DNA from: Pseudomonas silesiensis
GTDB taxonomy: Bacteria; Pseudomonadota; Gammaproteobacteria; Pseudomonadales; Pseudomonadaceae
Reading direction: 5' to 3'
DNA length: 64,000 bases
NCBI RefSeq assembly: GCF_001661075.1
Contig: NZ_CP014870.1
Location: forward strand, 4,422,501 to 4,486,500
Every line of letters starts with the position of its first letter. Position 1 is the stretch's first letter. Made by a program: the position numbers and the translations under genes. Shown in pieces: positions 45,451 through 55,139 of this stretch. The notes under the pieces were generated by a model, which made no database searches, was not told the origin of the DNA, and worked only from the letters and a program-made list of their open reading frames with translations.

Positions 45451-47283
45451 ATGGCCGCTCCCGCCCTGCCGCTCTCCCATGACGCCATCATCCAGGACTC
45501 CTGGTCCCGTTGCCGCGCGTTCGGTCTCGATCATCAGAGCGCCCCTGCGTTCGAACAGTTGCCACCCGAGGCCATCGCCCGATTGCTGGAGAGCCAGCAT
45601 TCACTGGTGCAGACCACCCATCAGGAAGTCCTGCCGTATTACGAAAACATCCTGAGCAATTCCAATTGCCTGATCATGCTCGCCGACAATCAGGGCCAGG
45701 TGCTGACGTCCTGGGGCACCCAGCGTTTTATCGAGCCCGGCCTGACCCGCGGTTTCAGCGCCGGCGCCAGCTGGATGGAACGTTGCAGCGGCACCAATGC
45801 GATCGGCACCGCGCTGGCCTGCGAGCAGGCGGTGCATATCGAGCACGATGAACACTTCCTGAAGGCCAACCGCTTCATGACCGGTTCCGCTGCGCCGATT
45901 TTCGATGCCGAACGCCGGATGATCGCGGTCCTCGATGTCTCCAGCGACAGTTACCTGCCGCCGTCCCACACCCTCGGCATGGTCAAGATGATGAGCCAGA
46001 CCGTGGAGAATCGGCTGATCCTCAACCTGTTCCATGGCCAGCACTTTCAACTGACCTTCAACACCGGGCTGAACAACCTCGACAGCCAATGGGCCGGGCT
46101 GCTGATTTTCGACGAGAGCGGCCAGGTGCTGTCCGCCAATCGCCGGGCCGACAACCTGCTGGGCATCAGCCTGTCGCGGGTCAGTGTCGAAAGCCTGTTC
46201 AAGGTGTCGCTATCGGAGTTGCTGAACCAGCCCGAAGGATTACCCTTTGCGCTGCAAGCCTCCGGACGCAATCGCTTCCAGTGCCTGTTGAAACGGCCGA
46301 AACAAGTACCTGTCCAGGCGCCGCTGGTGGCTGAACCGGCGGTGACCGCGCCTGCCGCCATCAGCCTGAGCACCCTGCATTTTGGCGACAGCCGCGTGGA
46401 AAAAGCCGTGCGCCAGGCCGAGCGCTTGTTGGAAAAGGACATACCCCTGTTGATCCATGGGGAAACCGGGGTCGGCAAGGAAGTCTTCGTCAAAGCCCTG
46501 CATCAGGCCAGCTCCCGTAGCAAACAATCGTTCATCGCCGTCAACTGTGCGGCGATCCCCGCCGAATTGGTGGAATCCGAGCTGTTCGGCTATGAGAAAG
46601 GCGCGTTCACCGGGGCCAATCAGAAAGGCAGCATCGGGCTGATTCGCAAGGCGGATAAAGGCACGCTGTTTCTCGATGAAATCGGTGACATGCCGTTGCC
46701 GACCCAGGCCAGGTTATTGAGGGTGTTGCAGGAGCGTTGCGTGCAACCGGTGGGCAGCAGCGAGCTGTTCCCGGTGGACATTCGCATTATCTCGGCGACC
46801 AACCGGTCGCTGCGCGAGCAGGTTCAGTTGGGGCGGTTTCGTGAAGATCTTTATTACCGGATCGGTGGCTTGACCCTGGAACTGCCTCCCCTGCGCGAAC
46901 GCAGTGACAAGCAGGCACTGTTCAAGCGCCTGTGGGAGCAGCATCGTGAGCCGTCGCAGTGGGCCGGATTGAGTCGAGAAGTGCTGGAATTGTTCAGCCG
47001 CCATCCGTGGCCGGGGAATTTAAGGCAGGTCAGCAGCGTGATTCAGGTGGCGCTGGCCATGGCCGAGGAACAGCCGGTGCGGCCGGAGCATTTGCCGGAT
47101 GATTTTTTTGTGGATCTGGAGATGGAGCCGGTTGAGGTGGATGAACCCTTGGCGTTGGATTTGAATGATGTGGACGCGTTGAATCGGCAATTGCAGGCGG
47201 TGGGGGGAAATATCTCCCATTTGGCCCGTAGGCTTGGGGTAAGCCGCAATACCCTTTACAAGCGGTTGCGCCAGGTTGAGTGA
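45451..47283 (+). CDS. Sigma-54-dependent transcriptional activator, AcoR-like (GAF-AAA-Fis)
   Basis: 610 residues. N-terminal GAF-type sensor (about residues 60-200, with MERCSGTNAIGTALACEQAVHI typical of AcoR-like proteins), a PAS-like segment (~210-290), AAA+ domain with Walker A GETGVGKE (~337-344), the sigma-54-contact loop GAFTGA (~384-389), Walker B GTLFLDEIGD, and a C-terminal Fis-type helix-turn-helix (VGGNISHLARRLGVSRNTLYKRL). It is divergent from the importer operon, whose promoter is of -24/-12 type, so it very likely activates it; the ligand may be glycerol or a metabolite. AcoR itself senses acetoin, but no acetoin genes are here. Confidence 0.88.
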   Translation: MAAPALPLSHDAIIQDSWSRCRAFGLDHQSAPAFEQLPPEAIARLLESQHSLVQTTHQEVLPYYENILSNSNCLIMLADNQGQVLTSWGTQRFIEPGLTRGFSAGASWMERCSGTNAIGTALACEQAVHIEHDEHFLKANRFMTGSAAPIFDAERRMIAVLDVSSDSYLPPSHTLGMVKMMSQTVENRLILNLFHGQHFQLTFNTGLNNLDSQWAGLLIFDESGQVLSANRRADNLLGISLSRVSVESLFKVSLSELLNQPEGLPFALQASGRNRFQCLLKRPKQVPVQAPLVAEPAVTAPAAISLSTLHFGDSRVEKAVRQAERLLEKDIPLLIHGETGVGKEVFVKALHQASSRSKQSFIAVNCAAIPAELVESELFGYEKGAFTGANQKGSIGLIRKADKGTLFLDEIGDMPLPTQARLLRVLQERCVQPVGSSELFPVDIRIISATNRSLREQVQLGRFREDLYYRIGGLTLELPPLRERSDKQALFKRLWEQHREPSQWAGLSREVLELFSRHPWPGNLRQVSSVIQVALAMAEEQPVRPEHLPDDFFVDLEMEPVEVDEPLALDLNDVDALNRQLQAVGGNISHLARRLGVSRNTLYKRLRQVE

Positions 47284-47317
47284 CGAGTGAGCCGTAATGG
47301 CTGTGCTTGGCTTAAGA

Positions 47318-47410
47318 CCATCGCGGGCAAGCCCGCTCCCACAGTGGTCGAGGTGGACTCCATTGCGAGTACGACACAAATCCCTGTGGGAGCGGGCTTG
47401 CCCGCGATGG
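47318..47410. repeat. REPIN with perfect 27-bp arms
   Basis: 47318-47344 is the exact reverse complement of 47384-47410 (core GGGCAAGCCCGCTCCCACAG); 39-nt centre. Confidence 0.9.
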
Positions 47411-47445
47411 AGCCAGCCGAGGCACCGCTGCATTTGAGCCGTCCA

Positions 47446-47480
47446 AAAACAAAAACCCGCACAAGGCGGGTTTTGTTTTG
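47446..47480. terminator. Bidirectional terminator between the activator gene and cysS
   Basis: AAAACCCGC / GCGGGTTTT stem with a 5-nt loop (about 47452-47474), A-run to the left and TGTTTTG to the right. Confidence 0.85.
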
Positions 47481-47495
47481 TAGCCAATAACGCAA

Positions 47496-48878
47496 TCAGT
47501 CAGCCAGACGCCAGGTCGTGCCGCCCTTGCCGTCTTCCAGCACCACGCCCATGGCGGTCAGCTGGTCGCGGATTCGGTCGGATTCGGCCCAGTCTTTACC
47601 CGCACGAGCCGCCAGACGCGCAGCGATCAGCGCATCGACCTCAGCCGCATCGACCCGCCCTTCGGCACCGGCCTGCAGGAAGTCGTCGGCTTCAAGCTGC
47701 AACACACCCAGCACGCTGGCCAGTTCTTTCAAACGGGCAGCCAGGCCGGCGGCGGCGTTCAAATCGCTCTCGCGCAGGCGGTTGATCTCGCGCACCATCT
47801 CGAACAGCACGGCGCAGGCTTCCGGTGTACCGAAGTCGTCGTTCATCACCGTGGTGAAACGCTCGACAAAGGCTTCGCCGCCAGCCGGCGCCACGTTCGG
47901 CAGGCCTTTCAACGCGTGGTAGAACCGCTCGAGGGCGCCCTTGGCGTCCTTGAGGTTGTCTTCCGAGTAGTTGATCGCGCTGCGGTAGTGGCTCGACACC
48001 AGCAGGTAACGCACGACTTCCGGGTGGTACTTGTCGAGCACGTCGCGGATGGTGAAGAAGTTGTTCAAGGACTTGGACATCTTCTCGCCATTGATGCGAA
48101 TCATGCCGCAATGCATCCACGCGTTGGCATAGGTCTTACCGGTGGCCGCTTCGCTCTGGGCGATTTCGTTTTCGTGGTGCGGGAACTCGAGGTCGCTGCC
48201 GCCGCCATGAATGTCGAAGGTCTCGCCCAGGCAGCAGGTCGACATCACCGAGCACTCGATGTGCCAGCCCGGACGACCGTCGCCCCACGGCGAAGGCCAG
48301 CTCGGTTCGCCTGGCTTGGCGCCTTTCCACAGCACGAAGTCCAGCGGGTCCTGCTTGGATTCGTCGACTTCGATCCGCGCGCCGATGCGCAGGTCTTCGA
48401 TCTTCTTGCGCGACAGCTTGCCGTAGCCCATGAACTTGGCGACGCGGTAGTACACGTCGCCATTGCCCGGGGCGTAGGCATAGCCCTTGTCAATCAGGGT
48501 CTGGATCATCGCGTGCATGCCGGGGATATGCCCGGTGGCGCGCGGCTCCATGTCCGGCTTCTGGATGTTCAGGCGCGTTTCGTCTTCGTGCATCGCCGCG
48601 ATCATGCGCTCGGTCAGCGCTTCGAACGACTCGCCGTTTTCACGGGCGCGATTGATGATCTTGTCGTCGATGTCGGTGATGTTGCGCACGTAGGTCAGGT
48701 CGTAGCCGCTGAAGCGCAGCCAGCGGGTCACCAGGTCGAAGGCGACCATGCTGCGGCCGTGGCCCAGGTGGCAGTAGTCGTACACGGTCATCCCGCAGAC
48801 GTACATGCGCACCTTGTTGCCATCCAGGGGCTTGAAGACTTCTTTGCTCTTGGTGAGCGTGTTGTAGATCGAAAGCAC
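47496..48878 (-). CDS. cysS: Cysteinyl-tRNA synthetase
   Basis: 460 residues, class I synthetase. The zinc-site cysteine/first motif [18 protein letters not shown] includes the HIGH-box (HLGH); the further zinc ligands [10 protein letters not shown] and [15 protein letters not shown] are present, as is KMSKSLNN. The start is GTG 48878 (reading [14 protein letters not shown] after fMet) with AAGGAACC upstream; the longer ATG-containing frame runs into the glnS stop region. It lies 17 nt after glnS and is probably co-transcribed with it. Confidence 0.96.
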   Translation of the reverse strand: MLSIYNTLTKSKEVFKPLDGNKVRMYVCGMTVYDYCHLGHGRSMVAFDLVTRWLRFSGYDLTYVRNITDIDDKIINRARENGESFEALTERMIAAMHEDETRLNIQKPDMEPRATGHIPGMHAMIQTLIDKGYAYAPGNGDVYYRVAKFMGYGKLSRKKIEDLRIGARIEVDESKQDPLDFVLWKGAKPGEPSWPSPWGDGRPGWHIECSVMSTCCLGETFDIHGGGSDLEFPHHENEIAQSEAATGKTYANAWMHCGMIRINGEKMSKSLNNFFTIRDVLDKYHPEVVRYLLVSSHYRSAINYSEDNLKDAKGALERFYHALKGLPNVAPAGGEAFVERFTTVMNDDFGTPEACAVLFEMVREINRLRESDLNAAAGLAARLKELASVLGVLQLEADDFLQAGAEGRVDAAEVDALIAARLAARAGKDWAESDRIRDQLTAMGVVLEDGKGGTTWRLAD

Positions 48879-48895
48879 TTTAGAGGTTCCTTGAA

Positions 48896-50593
48896 TCACT
48901 GGCCCCACGAATCACGCAAGGTCACGGTACGGTTGAATACCGGAGCGCCTGGTTTCGAGTCCTTGATATCCGCGACGAAGTAACCTTCGCGCTCGAACTG
49001 GAAACGGTCTTCCGGCTGTGCGTTGCCAAGCGTTGGCTCGGCACGACAACCGGTGAGGACTTGCAGCGAGTCAGGGTTGATGTTGTCCAGGAAACCGGCG
49101 CTGTCTTCGGCTTTCTCAGGGTTCGGCGAACGGAACAGGCGATCGTACAGACGCACTTCGCATTCGACGCTGGCCGCGGCCGGCACCCAGTGCACCACGC
49201 CCTTGACCTTGCGGCCTTCAGGGTTCTTGCCCAGTGTTTGCGGGTCATAGGAGCAACGCAGTTCGACGATGTTGCCGTCGGCGTCCTTGATCGCTTCGTC
49301 GGCACGGATCACGTAGCTGCCGCGAAGACGAACTTCGCCATTCGGCTCCAGGCGCTTGTAGCCTTTTGGCGGCTCTTCCATGAAGTCTTCACGGTCGATG
49401 TAGATTTCACGGGCGAACGGCAATACGCGCACGCCCATGTCTTCTTTCGGATGGCACGGCAGTTCGAGGTTCTCGACCTGGCCTTCCGGGTAGTTGGTGA
49501 TCACGACTTTCAGCGGACGCAATACGCACATGGCACGGGGGGCGCTGTGGTCGAGGTCGTCGCGGATGCTGAATTCGAGCATGCCGAAGTCGACCACGCC
49601 GTCGGAACGGTTGGTGCCGATCATTTCGCAGAAATTGCGGATCGATTTCGGCGTGTAGCCACGGCGGCGGAAACCCGACAGCGTGGACATGCGCGGATCG
49701 TCCCAGCCATTGACGTGCTTCTCGTCCACCAGTTGCTTGAGCTTGCGCTTGCTGGTGATGGTGTAGTTCAGGTTCAGGCGGCTGAACTCGTACTGGCGCG
49801 GGTTCGCAGGAACCGGCAGGTTCTCCAGGAACCACTCGTACAGCGGACGGTGGCTTTCGAACTCCAGGGTGCAGATCGAGTGGGTGATGCCTTCGATGGC
49901 GTCCGACTGACCGTGGGTGAAGTCGTAGTTCGGGTAGATGCACCACTTGTCACCGGTCTGGTGGTGGTGCGCGTGACGGATGCGGTACATGATCGGGTCG
50001 CGCAGGTTCATGTTCGGCGAGGCCATGTCGATCTTGGCCCGCAGCACCCGTGCGCCGTCCGGGAATTCGCCGGCACGCATGCGGGCGAACCAGTCGAGGT
50101 TTTCTTCCACGGAGCGATCGCGGAACGGGCTGTTCTTGCCCGGCTCGGTCAGGGTGCCGCGGTATTGCTTGGCCTGATCCGGGGTCAGGTCGTCGACGTA
50201 GGCCTTGCCGGCCTTGATCAGCTCGACGGCCCAGTCGTGCAACTGGTCGAAATACTGCGAGGCATAGCGCACTTCACCGGACCATTGGAAGCCCAGCCAT
50301 TTGACGTCGCTTTCGATCGCGTCGATGTATTCCTGGTCTTCCTTGGCCGGGTTGGTGTCGTCGAAACGCAGGTGCGTGACGCCGCCGAATTCCTGGGCCA
50401 GGCCGAAGTTCACACAGATCGACTTGGCGTGACCGATGTGCAGGTAACCGTTGGGCTCAGGCGGGAAACGGGTGACGATCTGCGTGTGCTTACCCGAGTC
50501 CAGGTCCGCCTGGATGATCGGGCGCAGGAAATTGACCGGCACGGCAGGGCCGGTCTTGGAATTCGAGGTAGGGTCGACAGTGGGCTTGCTCAT
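48896..50593 (-). CDS. glnS: Glutaminyl-tRNA synthetase
   Basis: 565 residues from ATG 50593 ([21 protein letters not shown]). The HIGH motif lies in [21 protein letters not shown] (split by proline-rich loop), the KMSKS equivalent is ITSKRKL, and [16 protein letters not shown] is typical of GlnRS. It aminoacylates tRNA-Gln directly, as in other gammaproteobacteria. AAGGA lies just upstream. The 262-nt spacer to ppiB carries both promoters. Confidence 0.97.
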   Translation of the reverse strand: MSKPTVDPTSNSKTGPAVPVNFLRPIIQADLDSGKHTQIVTRFPPEPNGYLHIGHAKSICVNFGLAQEFGGVTHLRFDDTNPAKEDQEYIDAIESDVKWLGFQWSGEVRYASQYFDQLHDWAVELIKAGKAYVDDLTPDQAKQYRGTLTEPGKNSPFRDRSVEENLDWFARMRAGEFPDGARVLRAKIDMASPNMNLRDPIMYRIRHAHHHQTGDKWCIYPNYDFTHGQSDAIEGITHSICTLEFESHRPLYEWFLENLPVPANPRQYEFSRLNLNYTITSKRKLKQLVDEKHVNGWDDPRMSTLSGFRRRGYTPKSIRNFCEMIGTNRSDGVVDFGMLEFSIRDDLDHSAPRAMCVLRPLKVVITNYPEGQVENLELPCHPKEDMGVRVLPFAREIYIDREDFMEEPPKGYKRLEPNGEVRLRGSYVIRADEAIKDADGNIVELRCSYDPQTLGKNPEGRKVKGVVHWVPAAASVECEVRLYDRLFRSPNPEKAEDSAGFLDNINPDSLQVLTGCRAEPTLGNAQPEDRFQFEREGYFVADIKDSKPGAPVFNRTVTLRDSWGQ

Positions 50594-50855
50594 AGGATCC
50601 TTGAACGTACAAGTGCGCGGCCAGTTGGCCAAATCAAAGCGGCTGTTATAAATCAAAGGGGCTTATCATAGCCGATGCTGTCAAGTCGCTGACAGAGCAG
50701 GCCCGAAAACGGCTGCATTTAATCGGATGCAAATGAAAAACGGCCTCGAAATTCGCGCCCGGCACGCTAAACTGCGCACCTTGGCCAACATTGGCCGGAC
50801 CGGTTGAGGGCTGCCGAGCCTCGAAACCCACGAATTCATAGAAAGAGAAACCATC

Positions 50856-51359
50856 ATGACCCAAGTCAAACTGACCACCAACCATGGCGACATCGTCCTG
50901 GAACTGAACGCTGAAAAGGCACCGCTGACCGTTGCCAACTTCATCGAGTACGTCAAAGCCGGTCACTACGAAAACACCGTTTTCCACCGCGTCATCGGTA
51001 ACTTCATGATCCAGGGCGGCGGTTTCGAGCCAGGCATGAAAGAAAAGAAAGACAAGCGCCCAAGCATCCAGAACGAAGCCGACAACGGCCTGCCGAACGA
51101 CAAGTACACCGTGGCCATGGCACGCACCATGGAGCCGCATTCGGCTTCCGCCCAGTTCTTCATCAACGTGGCTGACAACAGCTTCCTGAACCACAGCGCC
51201 AAGACCACTCAGGGCTGGGGCTACGCGGTATTCGCCAAAGTCGTTGCCGGTACCGACGTGGTCGACAAGATCAAAGGTGTTTCCACCACCATGAAGTCCG
51301 GCCACCAGGACGTGCCAGCAGAAGACGTGATCATCGAGAAAGCCGAGATCATTGAGTGA
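50856..51359 (+). CDS. ppiB: Cyclophilin-type peptidyl-prolyl cis-trans isomerase B
   Basis: 167 residues, cytoplasmic (no signal peptide). Cyclophilin core with [15 protein letters not shown] (catalytic Arg in FHRV), [17 protein letters not shown] and the C-terminal [15 protein letters not shown]. Catalyses proline isomerisation during folding. Its stop overlaps the lpxH GTG start (GTGA), a pairing conserved in Pseudomonas and enterobacteria. Confidence 0.96.
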   Translation: MTQVKLTTNHGDIVLELNAEKAPLTVANFIEYVKAGHYENTVFHRVIGNFMIQGGGFEPGMKEKKDKRPSIQNEADNGLPNDKYTVAMARTMEPHSASAQFFINVADNSFLNHSAKTTQGWGYAVFAKVVAGTDVVDKIKGVSTTMKSGHQDVPAEDVIIEKAEIIE

Positions 51360-52108
51360 TACTGCTGATTTCAGACTTGCATCTGGAAGAGGAGCGCCCG
51401 GACATTACCCGGGCGTTTCTGGATTTGCTCGCCGGGCGCGCCCGCTCGGCGAGTGCGTTATACATCCTGGGCGATTTTTTCGAAGCGTGGATTGGCGACG
51501 ATGCCATGACCGCCTTCCAGCGTTCCATCTGCCAGGCCCTGCGCGATCTCAGCGACAGCGGCACGGCCATTTTTCTGATGCACGGCAATCGCGACTTCAT
51601 GCTCGGCCAGGCCTTTTGCAAACAGGCCGGCTGCACACTATTGAAGGACCCGAGTGTCGTGCAGTTTTACGGCGAGCCGGTGCTGTTGATGCACGGCGAC
51701 AGCCTCTGCACCCGCGATGTCGGCTATATGAAGCTGCGACGCTACCTGCGTAACCCCGTGACCTTGTTCATCCTGCGCCATTTGCCCCTGGGCACCCGGC
51801 AGAAACTGGCGCGCAAGCTGCGCAGCGAAAGCACGGCCCAGGTGCGGATGAAGGCCAATGACATCGTCGATGTCACGCCAGAAGAAGTACCGCGGATCAT
51901 GCAGGCCTACGGCGTGAAAACCTTGATCCATGGCCATACCCATCGCCCCGCCATCCACAAGTTGCAGATTGGCGAGCAGGCGGCCAGGCGCATAGTGCTG
52001 GGGGATTGGGATCGTCAGGGCTGGGCGTTGCAGGTGGATGAGAATGGGTTTGCGCTGGCACCGTTCGACTTCGCCCCGCCGCCGCAATTGGCAGCGCCCG
52101 CAACCTGA
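51356..52108 (+). CDS. lpxH: UDP-2,3-diacylglucosamine pyrophosphohydrolase
   Basis: LpxH hydrolyses UDP-2,3-diacylglucosamine to lipid X in lipid A synthesis at the inner membrane. The metallophosphoesterase ligands are visible: ISDLHL (Asp, His), LGDFFE, HGNRDF (Asn-His), MHGDSL and the final HGHTHRP. 250 residues from GTG 51356, coupled to ppiB by a 4-nt overlap. Confidence 0.96.
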   Translation: MILLISDLHLEEERPDITRAFLDLLAGRARSASALYILGDFFEAWIGDDAMTAFQRSICQALRDLSDSGTAIFLMHGNRDFMLGQAFCKQAGCTLLKDPSVVQFYGEPVLLMHGDSLCTRDVGYMKLRRYLRNPVTLFILRHLPLGTRQKLARKLRSESTAQVRMKANDIVDVTPEEVPRIMQAYGVKTLIHGHTHRPAIHKLQIGEQAARRIVLGDWDRQGWALQVDENGFALAPFDFAPPPQLAAPAT

Positions 52109-52124
52109 CAGACAAACACCTAAA

Positions 52125-52221
52125 CCCCGTAGGAGCGAGGCTTGCCCGCGAAGGCGGTGTGTCAGGCGCTATCAAGTTGACTGATACACCGCCTTCGCGG
52201 GCAAGCCTCGCTCCTACGGGG
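52125..52221. repeat. REPIN with perfect 36-bp arms
   Basis: 52125-52160 and 52186-52221 are exact reverse complements (core GTAGGAGCGAGGCTTGCCCG), extendable to 40 bp with one mismatch; 25-nt centre. It lies between the convergent lpxH and emrB genes. Confidence 0.92.
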
Positions 52222-52236
52222 GGTATGGGGGTGGGC

Positions 52237-53766
52237 TTAGTGGCCGGAGGTTGCAGGCCCCGCCTTCGCCGCGAACGGCGGTTTCGCCAGCCACACCAGC
52301 AGGATCAAGCCCATGAACCCCCATCCCAGCAACGTGAAGTAATCCACGGTGGAGAGCATGTACGCCTGGCTGGTCAGCACATGGTCCAGCTGCGCATAGG
52401 CCGGATTGCTCGCCCCACCCAAGGCATTCAGCGCATCCCGGGTTGCCGGCTCGTAGGTGCTGATGCTTTCGCTCATGTAGGCATGATGCTGGTCCGCCCG
52501 GCGAATCCAGATCCAGGTGGTCAGCGACGCGGCAAAACTGCCGCCCAGGGTCCGCAGGAAGGTCGCCAGGCCCGCGCCGTCGGCGATCTGGTTCGGTGGC
52601 AGGTCTGACATCAAAATGCTCAAAGTCGGCATGAAGAATAGCGCCACGCCAATCCCCATGAACAGCTGCACCAGAGCGATGTGCTGGAAGTCCACTTCGT
52701 TGGTAAACCCGGCACGCATGAAACAGCTCAGGCCAATCGCCAGGAACGCCAGGCCGGCCAGCAGCCGCAGGTCGAACTTGTGTGCGTATTTGCCGACAAA
52801 CGGCGACATCAACACCGGCAAAATACCGATCGGCGCCACCGCCAGCCCCGCCCAGGTCGCCGTGTAACCCATCTGGGTTTGCAGCCATTGCGGCAGGATC
52901 AGGTTGATCCCGAAAAACCCGGCGTAACCCAACACCAACACAATGGTGCCGATGCGGAAATTGCGATAGGCGAACAACCGCAAATTGACCACCGGGTGCT
53001 TGTCGGTCATTTCCCAGATCACGAACACCGCCAGCGCAATCACCGAAATGGCCGCGCCGACGATGATGAAATTCGACTCGAACCAGTCCAGGTCGTTGCC
53101 CTTGTCGAGGATCATCTGCAAGGCACCGACGCCGATGATCAGCGTGATCAACCCCACGTAATCCATCGGCTGATAACTGGTCACCACCGGCCGCGCCTTG
53201 AGCTGCGCCCGCACCACCATCACCGCGAAAATCCCGATCGGCACGTTGATGAAGAAGATCCACGGCCAGCTATAACTGTCGGTAATCCAGCCGCCGAGGA
53301 TCGGGCCGGCAATCGGCGCCACCACCGTGACCATCGCCAGTAGCGCCAGGGCCATGCCGCGCCTGGCCGGTGGATAGACCGCGATCAGCAGCGTCTGGGT
53401 CATCGGGTACAACGGACCGGCCACCAGGCCTTGCAGCACGCGAAAACCGATCAACTCCGGCATCGAGGTGGAAATACCGCAGAGAAACGAGGCCAGCACA
53501 AACAGCACGGTCGCCCAGAGAAACAGCTTCACTTCACCGAAGCGCCGGCTCAACCAACCGGTCAACGGCAGCGCAATCGCGTTGCTCACCGCGAACGAGG
53601 TGATGACCCAGGTGCCCTGCTCCGAACTCACGCCGAGGTTGCCGGAAATCGTCGGCAGCGCCACGTTGGCGATGGTGGTGTCGAGCACCTGCATGAAGGT
53701 CGCCAGTGACAGGCCGATGGTGCTGAGCACGAGGCTGGGGGGCGTGAAAGATGCGTTGTTGCTCAT
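52237..53766 (-). CDS. emrB: DHA2-family MFS drug efflux transporter, EmrB-type
   Basis: 509 residues, 14 predicted membrane helices. Motifs of the DHA2 family: LDTTIANVALPTI in helix 1, GWLSRRFGEVK (motif A loop), and APIAGPILGGWITDSYSWPWIFFINVPIG (motif C region). A proton-driven exporter that works with the HlyD-type adaptor and the outer-membrane channel encoded just upstream. Last gene of the marR-omf-emrA-emrB operon; 155 nt with a REPIN separate it from emrA. Confidence 0.92.
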   Translation of the reverse strand: MSNNASFTPPSLVLSTIGLSLATFMQVLDTTIANVALPTISGNLGVSSEQGTWVITSFAVSNAIALPLTGWLSRRFGEVKLFLWATVLFVLASFLCGISTSMPELIGFRVLQGLVAGPLYPMTQTLLIAVYPPARRGMALALLAMVTVVAPIAGPILGGWITDSYSWPWIFFINVPIGIFAVMVVRAQLKARPVVTSYQPMDYVGLITLIIGVGALQMILDKGNDLDWFESNFIIVGAAISVIALAVFVIWEMTDKHPVVNLRLFAYRNFRIGTIVLVLGYAGFFGINLILPQWLQTQMGYTATWAGLAVAPIGILPVLMSPFVGKYAHKFDLRLLAGLAFLAIGLSCFMRAGFTNEVDFQHIALVQLFMGIGVALFFMPTLSILMSDLPPNQIADGAGLATFLRTLGGSFAASLTTWIWIRRADQHHAYMSESISTYEPATRDALNALGGASNPAYAQLDHVLTSQAYMLSTVDYFTLLGWGFMGLILLVWLAKPPFAAKAGPATSGH

Positions 53767-53819
53767 CGCGAATCCTTTGAAGCTGGGCAGGCGCGGCGCC
53801 TTTCAATGGGCGCCGCTGA

Positions 53820-53916
53820 CCCTGTGGGAGCGAGCTTGCTCGCGATGGCGGATTAACATTCAACATTTCTGTTGATTGACCCACCGCTATCGCGAGCAAG
53901 CTCGCTCCTACAGGGT
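53820..53916. repeat. REPIN between emrA and emrB
   Basis: CCTGTGGGAGCGAGCTTGCT at the left and AGCAAGCTCGCTCCTACAGG at the right enclose ~45 nt. It could form a hairpin in the operon mRNA and set the relative expression of the two genes. Confidence 0.85.
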
Positions 53917-53921
53917 TGGTG

Positions 53922-55124
53922 TCAGCGTTGAGCGGTTTTGCTGACCGCCGCGCTGTTGTCGTGGATCAACTGCGCGATCATTGCATCGGCCTCGACCAAC
54001 TGTCGGTCGTAGACGCTGGTGCTGAACGAGGCCTTTTGCGGCGGCTGTTGTGCCAGCACCGGGCCGCTCTGGTCATGCAGGTTCACATTGACCTGGGTCG
54101 ACAGGCCGACCCGCAACGGGTGGCTGGCCAGTTCTTCGGCGTTGATGTGGATTCGCACCGGCACCCGCTGGACGATCTTGATCCAGTTACCCGTGGCGTT
54201 TTGCGCCGGCAGCAGGGCAAAGGCGCTGCCGGTGCCAGCGCCGAGGCTGTCGATGGTGCCGCTGTATTTCACGTCGCCGCCATACAGGTCGGCCTCGATG
54301 TCCACCGGCTGGCCGATGCGCATGTCACGCAACTGGGTTTCCTTGAAGTTGGCGTCGATCCACAGCTGATCCAATGGGATCACCGCCATCAGCGCCGTGC
54401 CCGGCTGCACCCGCTGACCGAGTTGCACGGTGCGCTTGGCGACGTAGCCGGTGACCGGCGCGATCAAGGTACTGCGGGCATTGTTCAGGTAGGCCTGACG
54501 CAGTTGCGCGGCAGCAGACATCACATCCGGATGCGACGAGACCACGGTGTCGTCCACCAGGGCGCTGGTGGTTTTCAGCTGCTGCCTGGCGTTGGCCAGG
54601 GCGTTTTGTGCCGAGGTCAGGTCGTCGCGAGCATGGGACAGTTCTTCCTGGGAAATCGCCCCGCCGGCCGCCAGATTCTTGCGGCGGTTGAAGTTGTCCT
54701 GGGCCTTTTGCACTTCCGCCTGTTGCGCATTGACCTGGGCTTTCATGCCGTCGACGTTGCTGTACAGGCCGCGCACCTGGCGCACAGTGCGGGCCAGGTT
54801 GGCCTGGGCGCTTTGCAAACCGACCTGGGCGTCGTTCGGGTCGAAGTTGATCAGCACCTGGCCTTCATGGACCAGGTCGCCGTCATCGGCGCCGATGCTG
54901 ACCACAGTGCCGGTGACCAGCGGGGTGATTTCCACCACGTTGCCGTTCACATAGGCATCATCGGTGCTTTCGTTCCAGCGCCCATAGAGTTCGTGATAAC
55001 CCCAGGCGCCCAGGCCAGTGAGTATCACCACCAGCGCCAGGACCACCAGCATGACTTTGCGCTTGCGCTGATTGCTCGCGTCTTGTGGGGTGTCAGGGGC
55101 TTGAGTTGTATCGGCAGTAGCCAT
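53922..55124 (-). CDS. emrA: Membrane-fusion (HlyD/EmrA) adaptor of the efflux pump
   Basis: 400 residues. A short cytoplasmic N-terminus (RKRK) is followed by one membrane helix (VMLVVLALVVILTGLGAWGY). The periplasmic biotinyl-lipoyl-like domain has TDDAYVNGNVVEITPLVTGTV, followed by a coiled-coil hairpin (~115-215) and the beta-barrel domain with PVTGYVAKRTVQLGQRV. Links EmrB in the inner membrane to the outer-membrane factor. Confidence 0.92.
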   Translation of the reverse strand: MATADTTQAPDTPQDASNQRKRKVMLVVLALVVILTGLGAWGYHELYGRWNESTDDAYVNGNVVEITPLVTGTVVSIGADDGDLVHEGQVLINFDPNDAQVGLQSAQANLARTVRQVRGLYSNVDGMKAQVNAQQAEVQKAQDNFNRRKNLAAGGAISQEELSHARDDLTSAQNALANARQQLKTTSALVDDTVVSSHPDVMSAAAQLRQAYLNNARSTLIAPVTGYVAKRTVQLGQRVQPGTALMAVIPLDQLWIDANFKETQLRDMRIGQPVDIEADLYGGDVKYSGTIDSLGAGTGSAFALLPAQNATGNWIKIVQRVPVRIHINAEELASHPLRVGLSTQVNVNLHDQSGPVLAQQPPQKASFSTSVYDRQLVEADAMIAQLIHDNSAAVSKTAQR

Positions 55125-55139
55125 GACGAATACCTTGAA

